The notes under the pieces: model-generated | The model's input: the letters and a program-made list of their open reading frames with translations, nothing else | Told to the model about the DNA's origin: nothing | Database searches by the model: none | Position numbers and translations under genes: made by a program | Assembly (NCBI RefSeq): GCF_902150035.1 | Contig: NZ_LR597512.1 | Location: 1-48,480, forward strand | Reading direction: 5' to 3' | From: Enorma burkinafasonensis | Lineage (GTDB): Bacteria > Actinomycetota > Coriobacteriia > Coriobacteriales > Coriobacteriaceae | Length of the DNA stretch: 48,480 bases | Shown here: piece by piece, positions 8,197-16,682 of the stretch | Numbering within the stretch: position 1 is the stretch's first letter | Layout: the number at the start of each line of letters is the position of its first letter

Positions 8197-9966
8197 ATGG
8201 ATGCCAAGTCGAAGGAGCGGCCCCCTGCGGAACCGCTGATCCCCGAGGAGCCCCTATACGGCGAGGAGCCGCCGCCGGAGCCGGAGCCCGCCGGCCGCCG
8301 CCGCGAGCGCGCGGTCGATGAGTTCCCCGACGAGCCTGAGGTCATGGCCGAGACCGAGAAGTACCAGCTCACCATGACCGGCAGGCGGCGCCGTATCGCG
8401 CAGATCTTCGATATCGCGCACAAGTACGAGGTGTGGCGCGCGATCACGCCCGTGCGCCTGCGCCGCATGCTCGAGGAGCTCGGCCCCATGTTCGTCAAGA
8501 TGGGGCAGATTCTCGCCAACCGCTCGGAGATCCTGCCGCAGCGCTACTGCGACGAGCTCAGGCGCCTGCGCACGGAGGTCGACCCCGTCCCCTACAAGGT
8601 GGTGCTCGAGTGCCTCGAGGCCGAGTACGGCAAGAAGCTCGGCGAGGTCTTCGACGCCATCGACCCCAAACCGCTCGGCAGCGCCTCGCTCGCGCAGGTG
8701 CACCGCGCGCGCCTTGTCACGGGCGAGGACGTCGCCGTGAAGGTGCAGCGCCCCGGCGCGCAGCAGGTCATGGCCCAGGACATCGACATCATGCGCTCGC
8801 TCGCGCGCCATATCTCGCGCTTCATCAAGAGCGAGCAGTTCATCGACTTGCGCGACGTGGTCGAGGAGCTGTGGCAGTCGTTCCGCGAGGAGACCAACTT
8901 CCTCGCCGAGGCCCGCAACCTCGACGAGTTCTACGCGTTCCACAAGGGCTCCGCCACCATCTCGTGCCCACGCTCGTACATGGACCTCTGCACCGAGCAC
9001 GTCGTCGTGATGGACTACATCGAGGGCATCTCGATCGCCGAGCCCGATGCGCTCAAGGCCGCGGGCTACGACCTCGAGCAGGTGGGGGAGCGCATCGTCG
9101 ACGACTACGCCACCCAGGTGCTCGACGACGGCTTCTTCCACGCCGACCCGCATGCCGGCAACATCATCCTCGCGGACGGCGTCATCTACTTCATCGACCT
9201 CGGCATGGTGGGCCGCATGTCGGCGCACGACCGCGGCGTGGTGAAGGACATCATCTTCGCGGTCGCCGAGGGCGATGTTCCCAAGCTCAAGGACGCCTTC
9301 ATGCGCTTCGCGATCTCGCGCGGGGAGACCTCGCAGATCGATCACACGGCGTTTCTCACCGACCTCGACTACATCGTCGAGGACTTCGGCGGGCGCGACC
9401 TGCGCGACCTCGACATCGGGCGGTTCCTCACCTCGCTCATCAACCTCGCGCGCAAGAACGACATCGAGCTGCCGAGCGTGGTGACGATGTTCGCCCGCGG
9501 CATGGTGACGCTCGAGGGGCTCCTCACCGAGTACATGCCCGACGTGAACATGATCGAGATCATCCAGCTGCACATCGCGCACGAGAAGAGCGGCTACCAG
9601 CGCGCCCGCGAGGCCGCCGAGGAGCTCGCGCTGGGCACGGGTCGTGCCGTGAAGGGCGGGCTCGAGGCGATGGAGTACCTGGGGCTCGCGTCGCGCATGC
9701 TCACGCGCGGCCAGCTCAAGATCAACGCCGAGGTGCTGGGATCGGAGGAGGTCCTGCGCCGCGTGGGCGGCATCGTGGACCGCATGTCGATGGCCATCGT
9801 GATCGCGGGTCTGTTCATCGGGTCCTCGGTGGTCTACTACGCCAAGATCGAGCCGGTCATCTTCGGCATCCCCATCATCGGCTTTCTGGGGTACCTCTCG
9901 GCGCTCGTGCTCGCGCTCATGCTCGGGCGCGAAATCTGGCGCAACAGCCGCGGCCGCCATCGCTGA
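8197..9966 (+). CDS. UbiB/ABC1 (AarF) family atypical protein kinase
   Basis: 589 residues. COQ8/UbiB hallmarks are present: K101-M-G-Q104 (KxGQ), the Ala-rich loop G-S-A-S-L-A-Q-V-H (161-169), K182 in V-A-V-K-V-Q, E231/E232, H-A-D-P-H-A-G-N (315-322) and D-L-G (334-336). Two C-terminal transmembrane helices (~526-575) anchor it. UbiB proteins support isoprenoid-quinone or lipid metabolism by ATPase activity; here menaquinone or another polyprenyl lipid is the likelier partner. The N-terminal ~50 residues are Pro/Glu-rich. The ATG at 8197 has no clear SD but follows the upstream stop closely; an alternative ATG lies at 8344 after GAGG. Confidence 0.92.
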   Translation: MDAKSKERPPAEPLIPEEPLYGEEPPPEPEPAGRRRERAVDEFPDEPEVMAETEKYQLTMTGRRRRIAQIFDIAHKYEVWRAITPVRLRRMLEELGPMFVKMGQILANRSEILPQRYCDELRRLRTEVDPVPYKVVLECLEAEYGKKLGEVFDAIDPKPLGSASLAQVHRARLVTGEDVAVKVQRPGAQQVMAQDIDIMRSLARHISRFIKSEQFIDLRDVVEELWQSFREETNFLAEARNLDEFYAFHKGSATISCPRSYMDLCTEHVVVMDYIEGISIAEPDALKAAGYDLEQVGERIVDDYATQVLDDGFFHADPHAGNIILADGVIYFIDLGMVGRMSAHDRGVVKDIIFAVAEGDVPKLKDAFMRFAISRGETSQIDHTAFLTDLDYIVEDFGGRDLRDLDIGRFLTSLINLARKNDIELPSVVTMFARGMVTLEGLLTEYMPDVNMIEIIQLHIAHEKSGYQRAREAAEELALGTGRAVKGGLEAMEYLGLASRMLTRGQLKINAEVLGSEEVLRRVGGIVDRMSMAIVIAGLFIGSSVVYYAKIEPVIFGIPIIGFLGYLSALVLALMLGREIWRNSRGRHR

Positions 9967-10014
9967 CGCGGGGCGCACGGCCCCGGACCCGCCTCGCCGC
10001 GCGCCGCTTCGGCG

Positions 10015-10605
10015 CTACTGGTTGAAGATCTCGATGTTCGCGAAGGTGCGCGCGGCGCGGTCGTACTCGAACACGAGGACGCAGCAGTTGCCGAGCGCGA
10101 CGTCCTGCTCGCAGCGGGCGGTGTGCGCCCAGATGGTCTTGAAGAGCCGCGTGATGGAGCCGTGGCTCACGGCGAGCACGTCGCCTTCCGCTTTCTGCAT
10201 GAGGTCGTCGAGGGCGTGCGCGATGCGGTAGCGCGCGCACGCCTGGGTCTCGCCGCCGCCCCTGACGTAGGCGTCGCCGGGGTCCCAGGGGTCCACGGGC
10301 AACACGGTCGTCGGTTTGGTCTCGTATGCGCCGAAGTCGCGCTCCATGAGGCCACGGTCCGCGACGCGCGGCAGGTCCTCGAGCCCGGGCACCTCGGCGC
10401 ACACGATGTCGAGGGTCGTCTGCGCGCGGCCGGACGGGGAGGCCGCGACGAGCGTGAGCTTCGGGTCTTGCTCCCGGAGCCACGCCGCGGTGCGCCGCGC
10501 CTGCTCGACGCCCTCGTCGGTGAGGGGCGAGTCCGAGCGCCCCTGGAGGATGTGCTGCGTGTTGAAGACCGTCTGCCCATGGCGCATGAGGTAGAGCTTC
10601 TGCAT
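10015..10605 (-). CDS. Histidine phosphatase family protein
   Basis: 196 residues of the phosphoglycerate-mutase-like fold. Catalytic R8-H9-G10 (M-R-H-G-Q-T), R60 (S-G-R-A-Q-T-T), acid E89 (M-E-R-D-F-G) and second His H148 (V-S-H-G) are all present. Substrate unknown; these enzymes dephosphorylate sugars, nucleotides or cofactor precursors. Last gene of the minus-strand run after the MetRS-like and GNAT genes. It converges on ubiB with a 48-bp gap and no obvious U-tract terminator. Confidence 0.9.
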   Translation of the reverse strand: MQKLYLMRHGQTVFNTQHILQGRSDSPLTDEGVEQARRTAAWLREQDPKLTLVAASPSGRAQTTLDIVCAEVPGLEDLPRVADRGLMERDFGAYETKPTTVLPVDPWDPGDAYVRGGGETQACARYRIAHALDDLMQKAEGDVLAVSHGSITRLFKTIWAHTARCEQDVALGNCCVLVFEYDRAARTFANIEIFNQ

Positions 10606-10685
10606 GGTCGCCTCGATTTCCGTCTCTGGTGGTTCGGTCGCGCTGCGAGCTGCCGCCTAGCGCGTTCCTGTGCGGCAGGGTGGCG

Positions 10686-11216
10686 CTAGATGAGCTTCTC
10701 GTAGGCGATGCGCGTGCGGGAGCCCTCCGCCCCGGCGCGGGGCTCGAGCTCGATGACGCCGACCTCGGTATACCCCTGCTTGGCGATAAAGCCGCGCATG
10801 GCCCGGTTGCCCGGATGGGTGTCGATGCGGATGCCGCTGCGGCCGGCCGCGCGGGCGATGGTCGCCGCCTGCTCGAACATGGACCCCATCACGCCGCGCC
10901 CGAGGGCCTGGCTCGCGGTCGCGCAGCGGTGGATCGCCGCATAGGCGGGCGTCCCGGCACCGCTCGCGGTAAGCCACGGCACGCGCGCCTGCTCGTAGGA
11001 CGCATCCGCGTCGAAGATGAGCGCGAGCGTGCCCACCGCCGCGCCGTCCGCGTCCTCGGCGACCCAGCAGGTGCCGGCACGGATGTCCTCCTCGACGGCG
11101 GCGCGGTCGGGATAGCCGCCCTGCCACTGGTCGATCCCGAGTCCGGCGATCTGGCGCTTGCCGTCCTCCAGGATGGCAAGCACGCGGTCCGTGTCTGCCG
11201 CCTCGGCGCGGCGCAT
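10686..11216 (-). CDS. GNAT family N-acetyltransferase
   Basis: 176 residues; starts M-R-R-A-E-A-A-D and ends Y-E-K-L-I. The acetyl-CoA pyrophosphate loop lies in the central A-L-G-R-G-V-M segment, and G-F-I-A-K-Q-G-Y-T-E-V-G is the usual GNAT C-terminal strand-helix. The start at 11216 is preceded by GGAGGG; the same frame runs far upstream through the MetRS-like gene but only as its shadow. It sits 26 bp after the MetRS-like stop, so it is likely co-transcribed. Substrate not predictable. Confidence 0.85.
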   Translation of the reverse strand: MRRAEAADTDRVLAILEDGKRQIAGLGIDQWQGGYPDRAAVEEDIRAGTCWVAEDADGAAVGTLALIFDADASYEQARVPWLTASGAGTPAYAAIHRCATASQALGRGVMGSMFEQAATIARAAGRSGIRIDTHPGNRAMRGFIAKQGYTEVGVIELEPRAGAEGSRTRIAYEKLI

Positions 11217-11242
11217 GGTGATTCCCTCCACCGCCGTCGCCC

Positions 11243-13309
11243 CTAGAGCGAGAAGAAGTCGAAGCGCGGGGGCAGCGCCTTCACGCGGTGGCCGCCCGGC
11301 TTCTCGCCGAGCGCGCGGGCGAGGTCGTCCATCGTGTCGAAGATGTGCTCCCACGAGAAGAACGTCTCCGGCGCGATGGCGAAGTGCTCGCAGATGAGCT
11401 CGCAGCCCTCGGGCACGATGCCGTGCATGAGCACGGTCGCGACGTGCAGCTCGTGGAAGGCGTCCACGAGCGCCCGGTGCATGAGCTCGTCGCCGCGCGC
11501 GGCATCCTCGGCACCCGCCGCCTTCGCGGCCTTGCTCGCGTCGCTCCAGCGCTTGTTGGCGGCACGCAGGTACGCGTCGCAGATGCCCAGCGCGCGATGG
11601 AGCTCGAAGCGGTGCATGGCGTCCTCGAAGGAGAGGATAGCGGCCTCGGCGGCCTCGATCACCGCGGGCGCAGGCGTGCCGGCGGGGATGCAGCCGCAGC
11701 GCACGCGGCTCTCGTCGCCCTCCTTCTCGGCGACACCGTAGAAGCAGGAGCGGGCGAGGCGGTTGAACACGCCCGTGAGGAGCGCGCCCTCCTTGAGCAC
11801 GGGGTCGATGACGCGCTTGTCGTCGCGGGCCAGAAGCGGCGTTCCGTCCGGGTTCTTGCCGGTCTCGCGCGTGTCGTAGGCTTTGGGGCTGAAGCTCACC
11901 GGCTTCTCGCCGAGGCCGAGCGACAGGAAGTGGGCGCGCAGCTGCTCGGGGCGGTAGTGCTCGAGGAGCTCCGAGGCGGGCGGGGGCGGGGTCTTGCTGC
12001 TCGAGCTCGCCTTCTTGCCCATGTAGAGCACGTGGTAGTTGGCCACGAGCGTCGACTGCTGCATGCCGCAGCCGAGCGCCTCCCACAGCGCCGTCTGCGC
12101 GACGCCGTAGAAGTAGATGTTGTCCTGGCCGATGAACTGGTAGGCGTGCGCGTCGGGCGAGCACCACCAGTCGTGCCAGTCGAGGCTGCTGTAGCGCTCG
12201 GGGGCGCCTGCGCGCTCCGCCTCGGCGAGTGCCGTGCGCGTGAAGCTGATGGGCGCCCAGAGGCTCTCGGGCCACACCCAGCAGGTGAGGCCGGAGCAGC
12301 CGCAGGAATCGTCCACCGGCACGCCCCACTCGATGTTGCCCGTGATGCGGAACGGCACGAGCGCCTTGCCCGAGCGGAAGCGCACGCCGCCGCGGTTCAG
12401 GACCTCGTGGGCCTCGTCGCGCTCGCGCCAGGAGGGGAACTGGACCGTGAAGGAGCTCTTGTTGCCCTCGGCCTCGATGACGGTGTGCTCGGGCAGCTCG
12501 GTCTCGATGGCGTCGAAGGCCTCGCGGAATTTCGTCTGGATGTAGAGCTGCGGCGCGCCGAGCCACTCCTCCATGGTCTTCACCACGACGGAGCGGGTGA
12601 CGCCGTCGTGCGCGAGCTCGGCGGTGTAGCGTTTGAGGTAGTCGAGGTAGGCGGGCAGGTCGAAGTAGAGGTTGTCGACCGGGCGCAGCTCCGGCGTGGT
12701 GCCGGTGAGCTGCGAGATAGGCGCGATGAGCTCCTCGGGCTCGAACTGGTGCCCCAGGTCGCACTCGTCCGCATAGGCCTTCTCGGACTTGCAGCCCTGG
12801 ATGGGGCAGCGGCCGATCACCTGGCGGCCGTTCAGGAACTGCCCGGCCTGCGTGTCGAAGAACTGGAGCGTCGAGCGCTTGTGGAGCACGCCCGCGTCCT
12901 TCAGGCGGTGGAGGATCTTGTCGGTCACGCGCTCGTGCACGCCCGCCGCGGGCGCAAGGGCGCTGCCGCCGAAGAAATCGGGCTCAACGCCGTAGCCCGC
13001 GAGCGTCGCCGCCTGCTTGTCATGGTTCTCCTGCACGTAGTCCGCGATGCTCGCGGTGTAGCCCTGCTCGTCGCACAGCTTGCGGTAGCTCTCCATGATG
13101 GGCGAGCCGTAGCAGTCGGTGCCCGAGACGAAGAGCACGTTCTCGGCGCCCAGGCGGTCGCGGAGGAAGCGCGCGTAGAAGTCCGCGGGGATGAACACGC
13201 CCCCCACGTGGCCGAAATGCAGGTTCTTGTTGCCGTAGGGCATGCCCGCCGTCACGACGGCGCGGCGGGGCCACGCGGGGCGGGATGCTTTGCTGAGATG
13301 AGCGGCCAT
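11243..13309 (-). CDS. metG: Methionyl-tRNA synthetase-like class I tRNA ligase
   Basis: 688 residues. Class I signature H-F-G-H (31-34, HIGH type) follows M-P-Y-G-N-K-N-L. A zinc knuckle is likely C168/C173/C183/H187. G-N-I-E-W-G-V-P-V (324-332) precedes an unusual C-G-C-S-G-L-T-C segment. The position of K-M-S-K-S reads K-K-A-S-S-S (432-437). Usual bacterial MetRS has K-M-S-K-S and F-Y-V-W-F-D, so this is a divergent branch; whether it is the cell's main MetRS or a paralogue cannot be told here. The start at 13309 is set by GAAGGAG 7 nt upstream; an upstream in-frame extension to 13414 has no ribosome site. Confidence 0.8.
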   Translation of the reverse strand: MAAHLSKASRPAWPRRAVVTAGMPYGNKNLHFGHVGGVFIPADFYARFLRDRLGAENVLFVSGTDCYGSPIMESYRKLCDEQGYTASIADYVQENHDKQAATLAGYGVEPDFFGGSALAPAAGVHERVTDKILHRLKDAGVLHKRSTLQFFDTQAGQFLNGRQVIGRCPIQGCKSEKAYADECDLGHQFEPEELIAPISQLTGTTPELRPVDNLYFDLPAYLDYLKRYTAELAHDGVTRSVVVKTMEEWLGAPQLYIQTKFREAFDAIETELPEHTVIEAEGNKSSFTVQFPSWRERDEAHEVLNRGGVRFRSGKALVPFRITGNIEWGVPVDDSCGCSGLTCWVWPESLWAPISFTRTALAEAERAGAPERYSSLDWHDWWCSPDAHAYQFIGQDNIYFYGVAQTALWEALGCGMQQSTLVANYHVLYMGKKASSSSKTPPPPASELLEHYRPEQLRAHFLSLGLGEKPVSFSPKAYDTRETGKNPDGTPLLARDDKRVIDPVLKEGALLTGVFNRLARSCFYGVAEKEGDESRVRCGCIPAGTPAPAVIEAAEAAILSFEDAMHRFELHRALGICDAYLRAANKRWSDASKAAKAAGAEDAARGDELMHRALVDAFHELHVATVLMHGIVPEGCELICEHFAIAPETFFSWEHIFDTMDDLARALGEKPGGHRVKALPPRFDFFSL

Positions 13310-13474
13310 GGCGCTCCTTCGGTCTCGATCGGTCGGGTCGCCGCGGGGTGCGCGGCAGCCATCCATTATCGCACATGATGGCTGCATCGCCCGCACGCGG
13401 CGGGGTCGCGACAATTAGGACAGGTTTCGCGTGCGGTGCGCTCGGCCGCGGGGCGTTCGAGTATGATGGGTGCC

Positions 13475-14131
13475 ATGAGGAAGATCGCAGACATCCGCAC
13501 GTTCGACGACCGGGCGTTCCAGCGGCGCATGATGCGCCTTTCGGCCGCCGTGGCCGTGGTGGGCGCCGTTGCCGGCGCGCTGTGGTTCACGGTGGGGGCG
13601 CCCCGGCTGGGGCTTTCGGGCAGCGAGTTCGCCGCCGTGGTGCTCGAGGGCTCGGGCCCCCGTCTGGGGTTTCTAGGGCCCGGCGCCCTGTGGTTCGCTG
13701 CGGGCGCCGTCGCCGTGCTCGCGTCGCTCGGGGTGCACGAGCTCGTGCATGCCCTCTTCTTCAAGCTGTTCGCCCCGGCGGGCGCGCGCGTGACCTTCGG
13801 TGCCAACTGGGATGCGGGCATGCTCTACGCTTGCGCCGAGGGCATCGTGTACACGCGCCGGCAGTACCTGGCCATCGCGCTCGCGCCGACGCTCGCGGTG
13901 ACGGTCCTCGTGCTCGCGGCGGGGGCTGCCTGCGGGTGGCCGCTTCTGGGCTACATCGTGGCCGTGGCGCACCTCACCGGGTGCACGGGCGACTGGTGCT
14001 ACGCCGCCACCATCGTCCGTGACGCGCGCATCACGCATTGCGAGGACTGCACCTGGGGGGTCAGGTTCTACGGCGCGGGCGAAGAGGTGCCGGGGCCCGA
14101 TACGACCGCGGAGGGGGATGGTTCCCGATGA
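13475..14131 (+). CDS. DUF3267 membrane protein, putative zinc protease
   Basis: 218 residues with four predicted transmembrane segments (~21-42, 68-88, 132-155, 160-175). H-E-L-V-H (88-92) inside G-V-H-E-L-V-H-A-L-F-F-K fits the HExxH zincin motif reported for DUF3267. The C-terminal soluble part is Cys/Asp-rich. In-frame ATGs stand at 13463, 13466 and 13475, none with an SD. TATGAT (13462-13467) would make a good -10 that starts transcription near 13475, so the mRNA may be leaderless. Stop overlaps queH start (ATGA), so the two are translationally coupled. Confidence 0.78.
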   Translation: MRKIADIRTFDDRAFQRRMMRLSAAVAVVGAVAGALWFTVGAPRLGLSGSEFAAVVLEGSGPRLGFLGPGALWFAAGAVAVLASLGVHELVHALFFKLFAPAGARVTFGANWDAGMLYACAEGIVYTRRQYLAIALAPTLAVTVLVLAAGAACGWPLLGYIVAVAHLTGCTGDWCYAATIVRDARITHCEDCTWGVRFYGAGEEVPGPDTTAEGDGSR

Positions 14132-14712
14132 CCCGCCTGCTGCTGCACGCCTGCTGCGCCCCGTGCTCGCTTGAGCCGGTGCGCATCCTCGTCGAGGAGG
14201 GCTTTGCGCCCACCATCTGCTGGACGAATCCCAACATCCAGCCGCCCGAGGAGCACGACCGCCGCCTCGCGGAGCTTCGCCGCTGGTGCGCCGACGAGGG
14301 GATCCCCCTCATCGAGGCCGAGGAGGACCCCACCGCCTGGGAGGCCAAGGTGGCACCCATCGGCGCGCTCCGGCGTGAGACGCGCTGCCGCGCCTGCTAC
14401 GCGCTGCGGCTCGCCGAGGCCTGCCGCGTCGCGCGGGCGGAGGGGTTCACGCACGTCGCCACGACGCTCGCCGTCTCGCCCTACCAGCTCTTCGACACCT
14501 GCAACGACGTGCTCGAGTGTCTCGCCGGCGCGTACGGCCTCACGCCTGTGGTGCGCGACTTCCGCCCCTGGTACCCCGAGGCCACGCGCCGCTCGCGCGA
14601 GCTCGGCATGTACCGACAGAACTACTGCGGCTGCCGCTTCTCCGCCGCCGAGGCCGCGCTCGACCGCGCCCGGCTACGCGACGAGCGCAAGGCAGGCCGC
14701 GCAAGCGGGTAG
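14128..14712 (+). CDS. queH: Epoxyqueuosine reductase QueH
   Basis: 194 residues. QueH converts epoxyqueuosine to queuosine in tRNA without cobalamin. The conserved Cys pattern is intact: C9-C10-x-x-C13 (H-A-C-C-A-P-C), C87/C90 (C-R-A-C-Y) and C167/C169 (Y-C-G-C-R). Other landmarks are N-P-N-I-Q-P (35-40) and T-T-L-A-V-S-P-Y-Q (112-120). Start at 14128 overlaps the previous stop. queA (15380) and tgt (19658) lie downstream on the same strand, so three steps of queuosine modification are within 7 kb. Confidence 0.95.
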   Translation: MTRLLLHACCAPCSLEPVRILVEEGFAPTICWTNPNIQPPEEHDRRLAELRRWCADEGIPLIEAEEDPTAWEAKVAPIGALRRETRCRACYALRLAEACRVARAEGFTHVATTLAVSPYQLFDTCNDVLECLAGAYGLTPVVRDFRPWYPEATRRSRELGMYRQNYCGCRFSAAEAALDRARLRDERKAGRASG

Positions 14713-14876
14713 CCTTCTGCCTGCGGGCGGGCGCGCGCTGGCCGATCGGGGGCGGCGGGCCTGCCGTGCAGCTCGAAGCGTACGGGGCTGCGCGGTCTCT
14801 TCCACGGAATCAAGGCGAGCGACCGCCGAATGACGACCATGCTCGATCCAGGCCCATGGTCCCGGAATGCCGCCGA

Positions 14877-14926
14877 TACAGAAATCGATCGGATGGCATC
14901 CGAAGGCAACTCGATTGATTTCTGTA
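14877..14926. repeat. 50-bp element with imperfect inverted repeats
   Basis: TACAGAAATC (14877-14886) is mirrored by GATTTCTGTA (14917-14926), extending imperfectly to about 16 of 18 bp. A nested hairpin TCGGAT-GGC-ATCCGA sits inside the left half. The surrounding ~300 bp are markedly AT-richer than the genome. Confidence 0.7.
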
Positions 14927-15030
14927 CAAATCAGGGCGTTCATTAATCATTCGGATTGCATGGGCCCGGCGCTTCCGCAGGATAACGATGTGGTGCTCAG
15001 CGCCATGTTCCTTTGTTTTTATTCATTTTT

Positions 15031-15203
15031 CAATCGGATGGCTACTAGGAATCATTTCGAGTTCATTGATCAATCGGATGGCAAGATTTGTGCAACTCGG
15101 TGTTCAAATGAATGGCGAGTTGCAGCTGCGGTCCACTCGGCAATCAAATGAATGGCGAGTTGCATCTGCAGTCCACTCGGCAATCAAATGAACGGCGAAC
15201 GGC
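15031..15203 (+). repeat. Array of ~40-bp degenerate tandem repeats
   Basis: Five repeat starts at 15031, 15071, 15105, 15145 and 15185 (periods 40, 34, 40, 40). The first two open with CAATCGGATGGC, the next two with CAAATGAATGGCGAG, the last with CAAATGAACGGCGAA. The 15105 and 15145 units differ at only two positions over 40 bp. Whole region 14713-15379 between queH and queA has no supportable gene; frames across it are low quality. It matches no CRISPR pattern because there are no unique spacers. Confidence 0.8.
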
Positions 15204-15342
15204 ATCTCACCCCATGCGCCATCCGCCTGGGCGACGGGCGATGAGGTGGCGGCGTCTGGCGAAGCGCGGCTGCCGGGACGCTTCCGCGCTTGTGCTGCGT
15301 GTGTTCCGTCCCGCCGGCCGCGTCCGCCTGGCGCATCCGTGC

Positions 15343-15348
15343 TAAGCT
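15343..15348 (+). promoter_or_regulatory. Possible extended -10 (TAAGCT) for queA
   Basis: TG-C-TAAGCT lies 32 bp before the queA ATG; no clear -35. It implies queA has its own promoter downstream of the repeat array. Confidence 0.35.
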
Positions 15349-15379
15349 TGACCGTCGGAACACAGAAAGCGAGGCCGCC

Positions 15380-16603
15380 ATGCGCACCGATGATTTCGAC
15401 TACAACCTGCCCGAGGAACTGATCGCCCAGGCCCCCGCGGAGCCGCGCGACTCGTGCCGCCTGCTCGTCTTGCACCGGGCCGAGCCGCTCGCGACCACGG
15501 GTGATGTCGTCCCGCTCGCGGCGGGCGGCAGCGTGGAGCACCGGCATTTCTTCGACATCATCGACTACCTGGAGCCGGGCGACCTACTCGTCGCGAACGA
15601 GACCCGCGTCATGCCGGCGCGCCTCATCGGCCGCAAGGCCAGAACCGGCGGCGTGGCCGAGACGCTGCTGCTCAACCGCCGCGAGGACGTGGATCCCTTG
15701 GGGCACGTGTGGGAGTGCCTCGTGAACCCAGGCAAGCGGCTCAAGCCGGGCGCCGTGATCGAGTACCGCGCGGGCGGCCCGCACGCCCCCGAGAGCGCGC
15801 CCGTGGTGCTCACGGGCGAGGTCATCGACTTCGTGACCGACAGCCGCGGCGGCCGCCTCGTGCGCTTCACGCCCGCGGGCGAGAACGCCGCGGGGGCGCC
15901 GCGCACGCTCGACGAGGCGATCCATGCGGCCGGCCACGTGCCGCTGCCACCCTACATCACCGACTACGAGGGCGATCCCGAGAAGTACCAGACCGTCTAC
16001 GCCATGCGCGAGGAGCACTCGGCGGCGGCCCCTACGGCGGGCCTGCACTTCACGCCCGAGCTCATCGAGCGCATCAAGCAGAAAGGGGTCGGCTGGGCGA
16101 CGGTCGAGCTCGAGGTGGGCATCGACACGTTCCGCCTCGTGGAGGAGGACGACCCCACCGAGCACGTTATGCACACCGAGCGCTACCACGTGCCGCGCTC
16201 GGTCGTCGACGCCGTGCACGCGACGAAGGCCGCGGGCCACCGCGTGATCGCCGTGGGCACCACGGCCGTGCGCTCGCTCGAGAGCGCCTGGGAGGCGGGC
16301 GACCCGGCCGGCGAGCCCGCGGTCACGGCGCGCCGCTTCGAGGGTGCCGCCGATTCCGCCGCTGTCACGGGGACGGGTGACATCGTCGAGCGCGCCGATG
16401 CGACGACGAACCTCTACCTCATGCCCGGCTCGACCTACCACGTGGTCGACGCGCTCATCACGAACTTCCACGTGCCGCGCTCGACGCTCATGATGCTCGT
16501 CTCGGCCCTCGCCACGCGCGAGCAGATCATGGACGCCTACGAGCAGGCGGTCGCGGAGCGCTACCGCTTCTTCAGCTTCGGCGACGCGATGCTCATCGAG
16601 TAG
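15380..16603 (+). CDS. queA: tRNA preQ1(34) S-adenosylmethionine ribosyltransferase-isomerase QueA
   Basis: 407 residues. Transfers the ribosyl moiety of SAM to preQ1 in tRNA to form epoxyqueuosine. Opening F-D-Y-N-L-P-E-E-L-I-A-Q, then L-V-A-N-E-T-R-V-M-P-A-R, the core A-A-P-T-A-G-L-H-F-T, and the end R-Y-R-F-F-S-F-G-D-A-M-L-I are hallmark blocks. It is longer than the common ~340 because of acidic insertions around 120-190 and 320-345. ATG 15380 has GAGG upstream; an in-frame extension to 15290 lacks support. Works after Tgt and before QueH. Confidence 0.96.
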   Translation: MRTDDFDYNLPEELIAQAPAEPRDSCRLLVLHRAEPLATTGDVVPLAAGGSVEHRHFFDIIDYLEPGDLLVANETRVMPARLIGRKARTGGVAETLLLNRREDVDPLGHVWECLVNPGKRLKPGAVIEYRAGGPHAPESAPVVLTGEVIDFVTDSRGGRLVRFTPAGENAAGAPRTLDEAIHAAGHVPLPPYITDYEGDPEKYQTVYAMREEHSAAAPTAGLHFTPELIERIKQKGVGWATVELEVGIDTFRLVEEDDPTEHVMHTERYHVPRSVVDAVHATKAAGHRVIAVGTTAVRSLESAWEAGDPAGEPAVTARRFEGAADSAAVTGTGDIVERADATTNLYLMPGSTYHVVDALITNFHVPRSTLMMLVSALATREQIMDAYEQAVAERYRFFSFGDAMLIE

Positions 16604-16682
16604 GCGGCGCGAGCGGCGAGCGTGCCGCCCAGCGCCCCTCAGCCGAGATGGCGCGCTTTCGTTCCCGTGTGCGGGCGCGGCC

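Noticed and set aside
8254-9978. 574-codon minus-strand ORF opposite ubiB
   Set aside because: Asp/Val/Leu/His-rich shadow; UbiB motifs are on the plus strand.
10686-12764. 692-codon minus-strand frame
   Set aside because: Only its last 176 codons are the GNAT gene; the rest is an out-of-frame shadow of the MetRS-like gene.
11288-13378. Long plus-strand ORF opposite the MetRS-like gene
   Set aside because: It is the antisense shadow of a GC3-rich gene; composition is Arg/Glu/Val-biased with no motif.
15031-15203. CRISPR array
   Set aside because: Units are tandem and contiguous with no unique spacers, and no cas genes are present.
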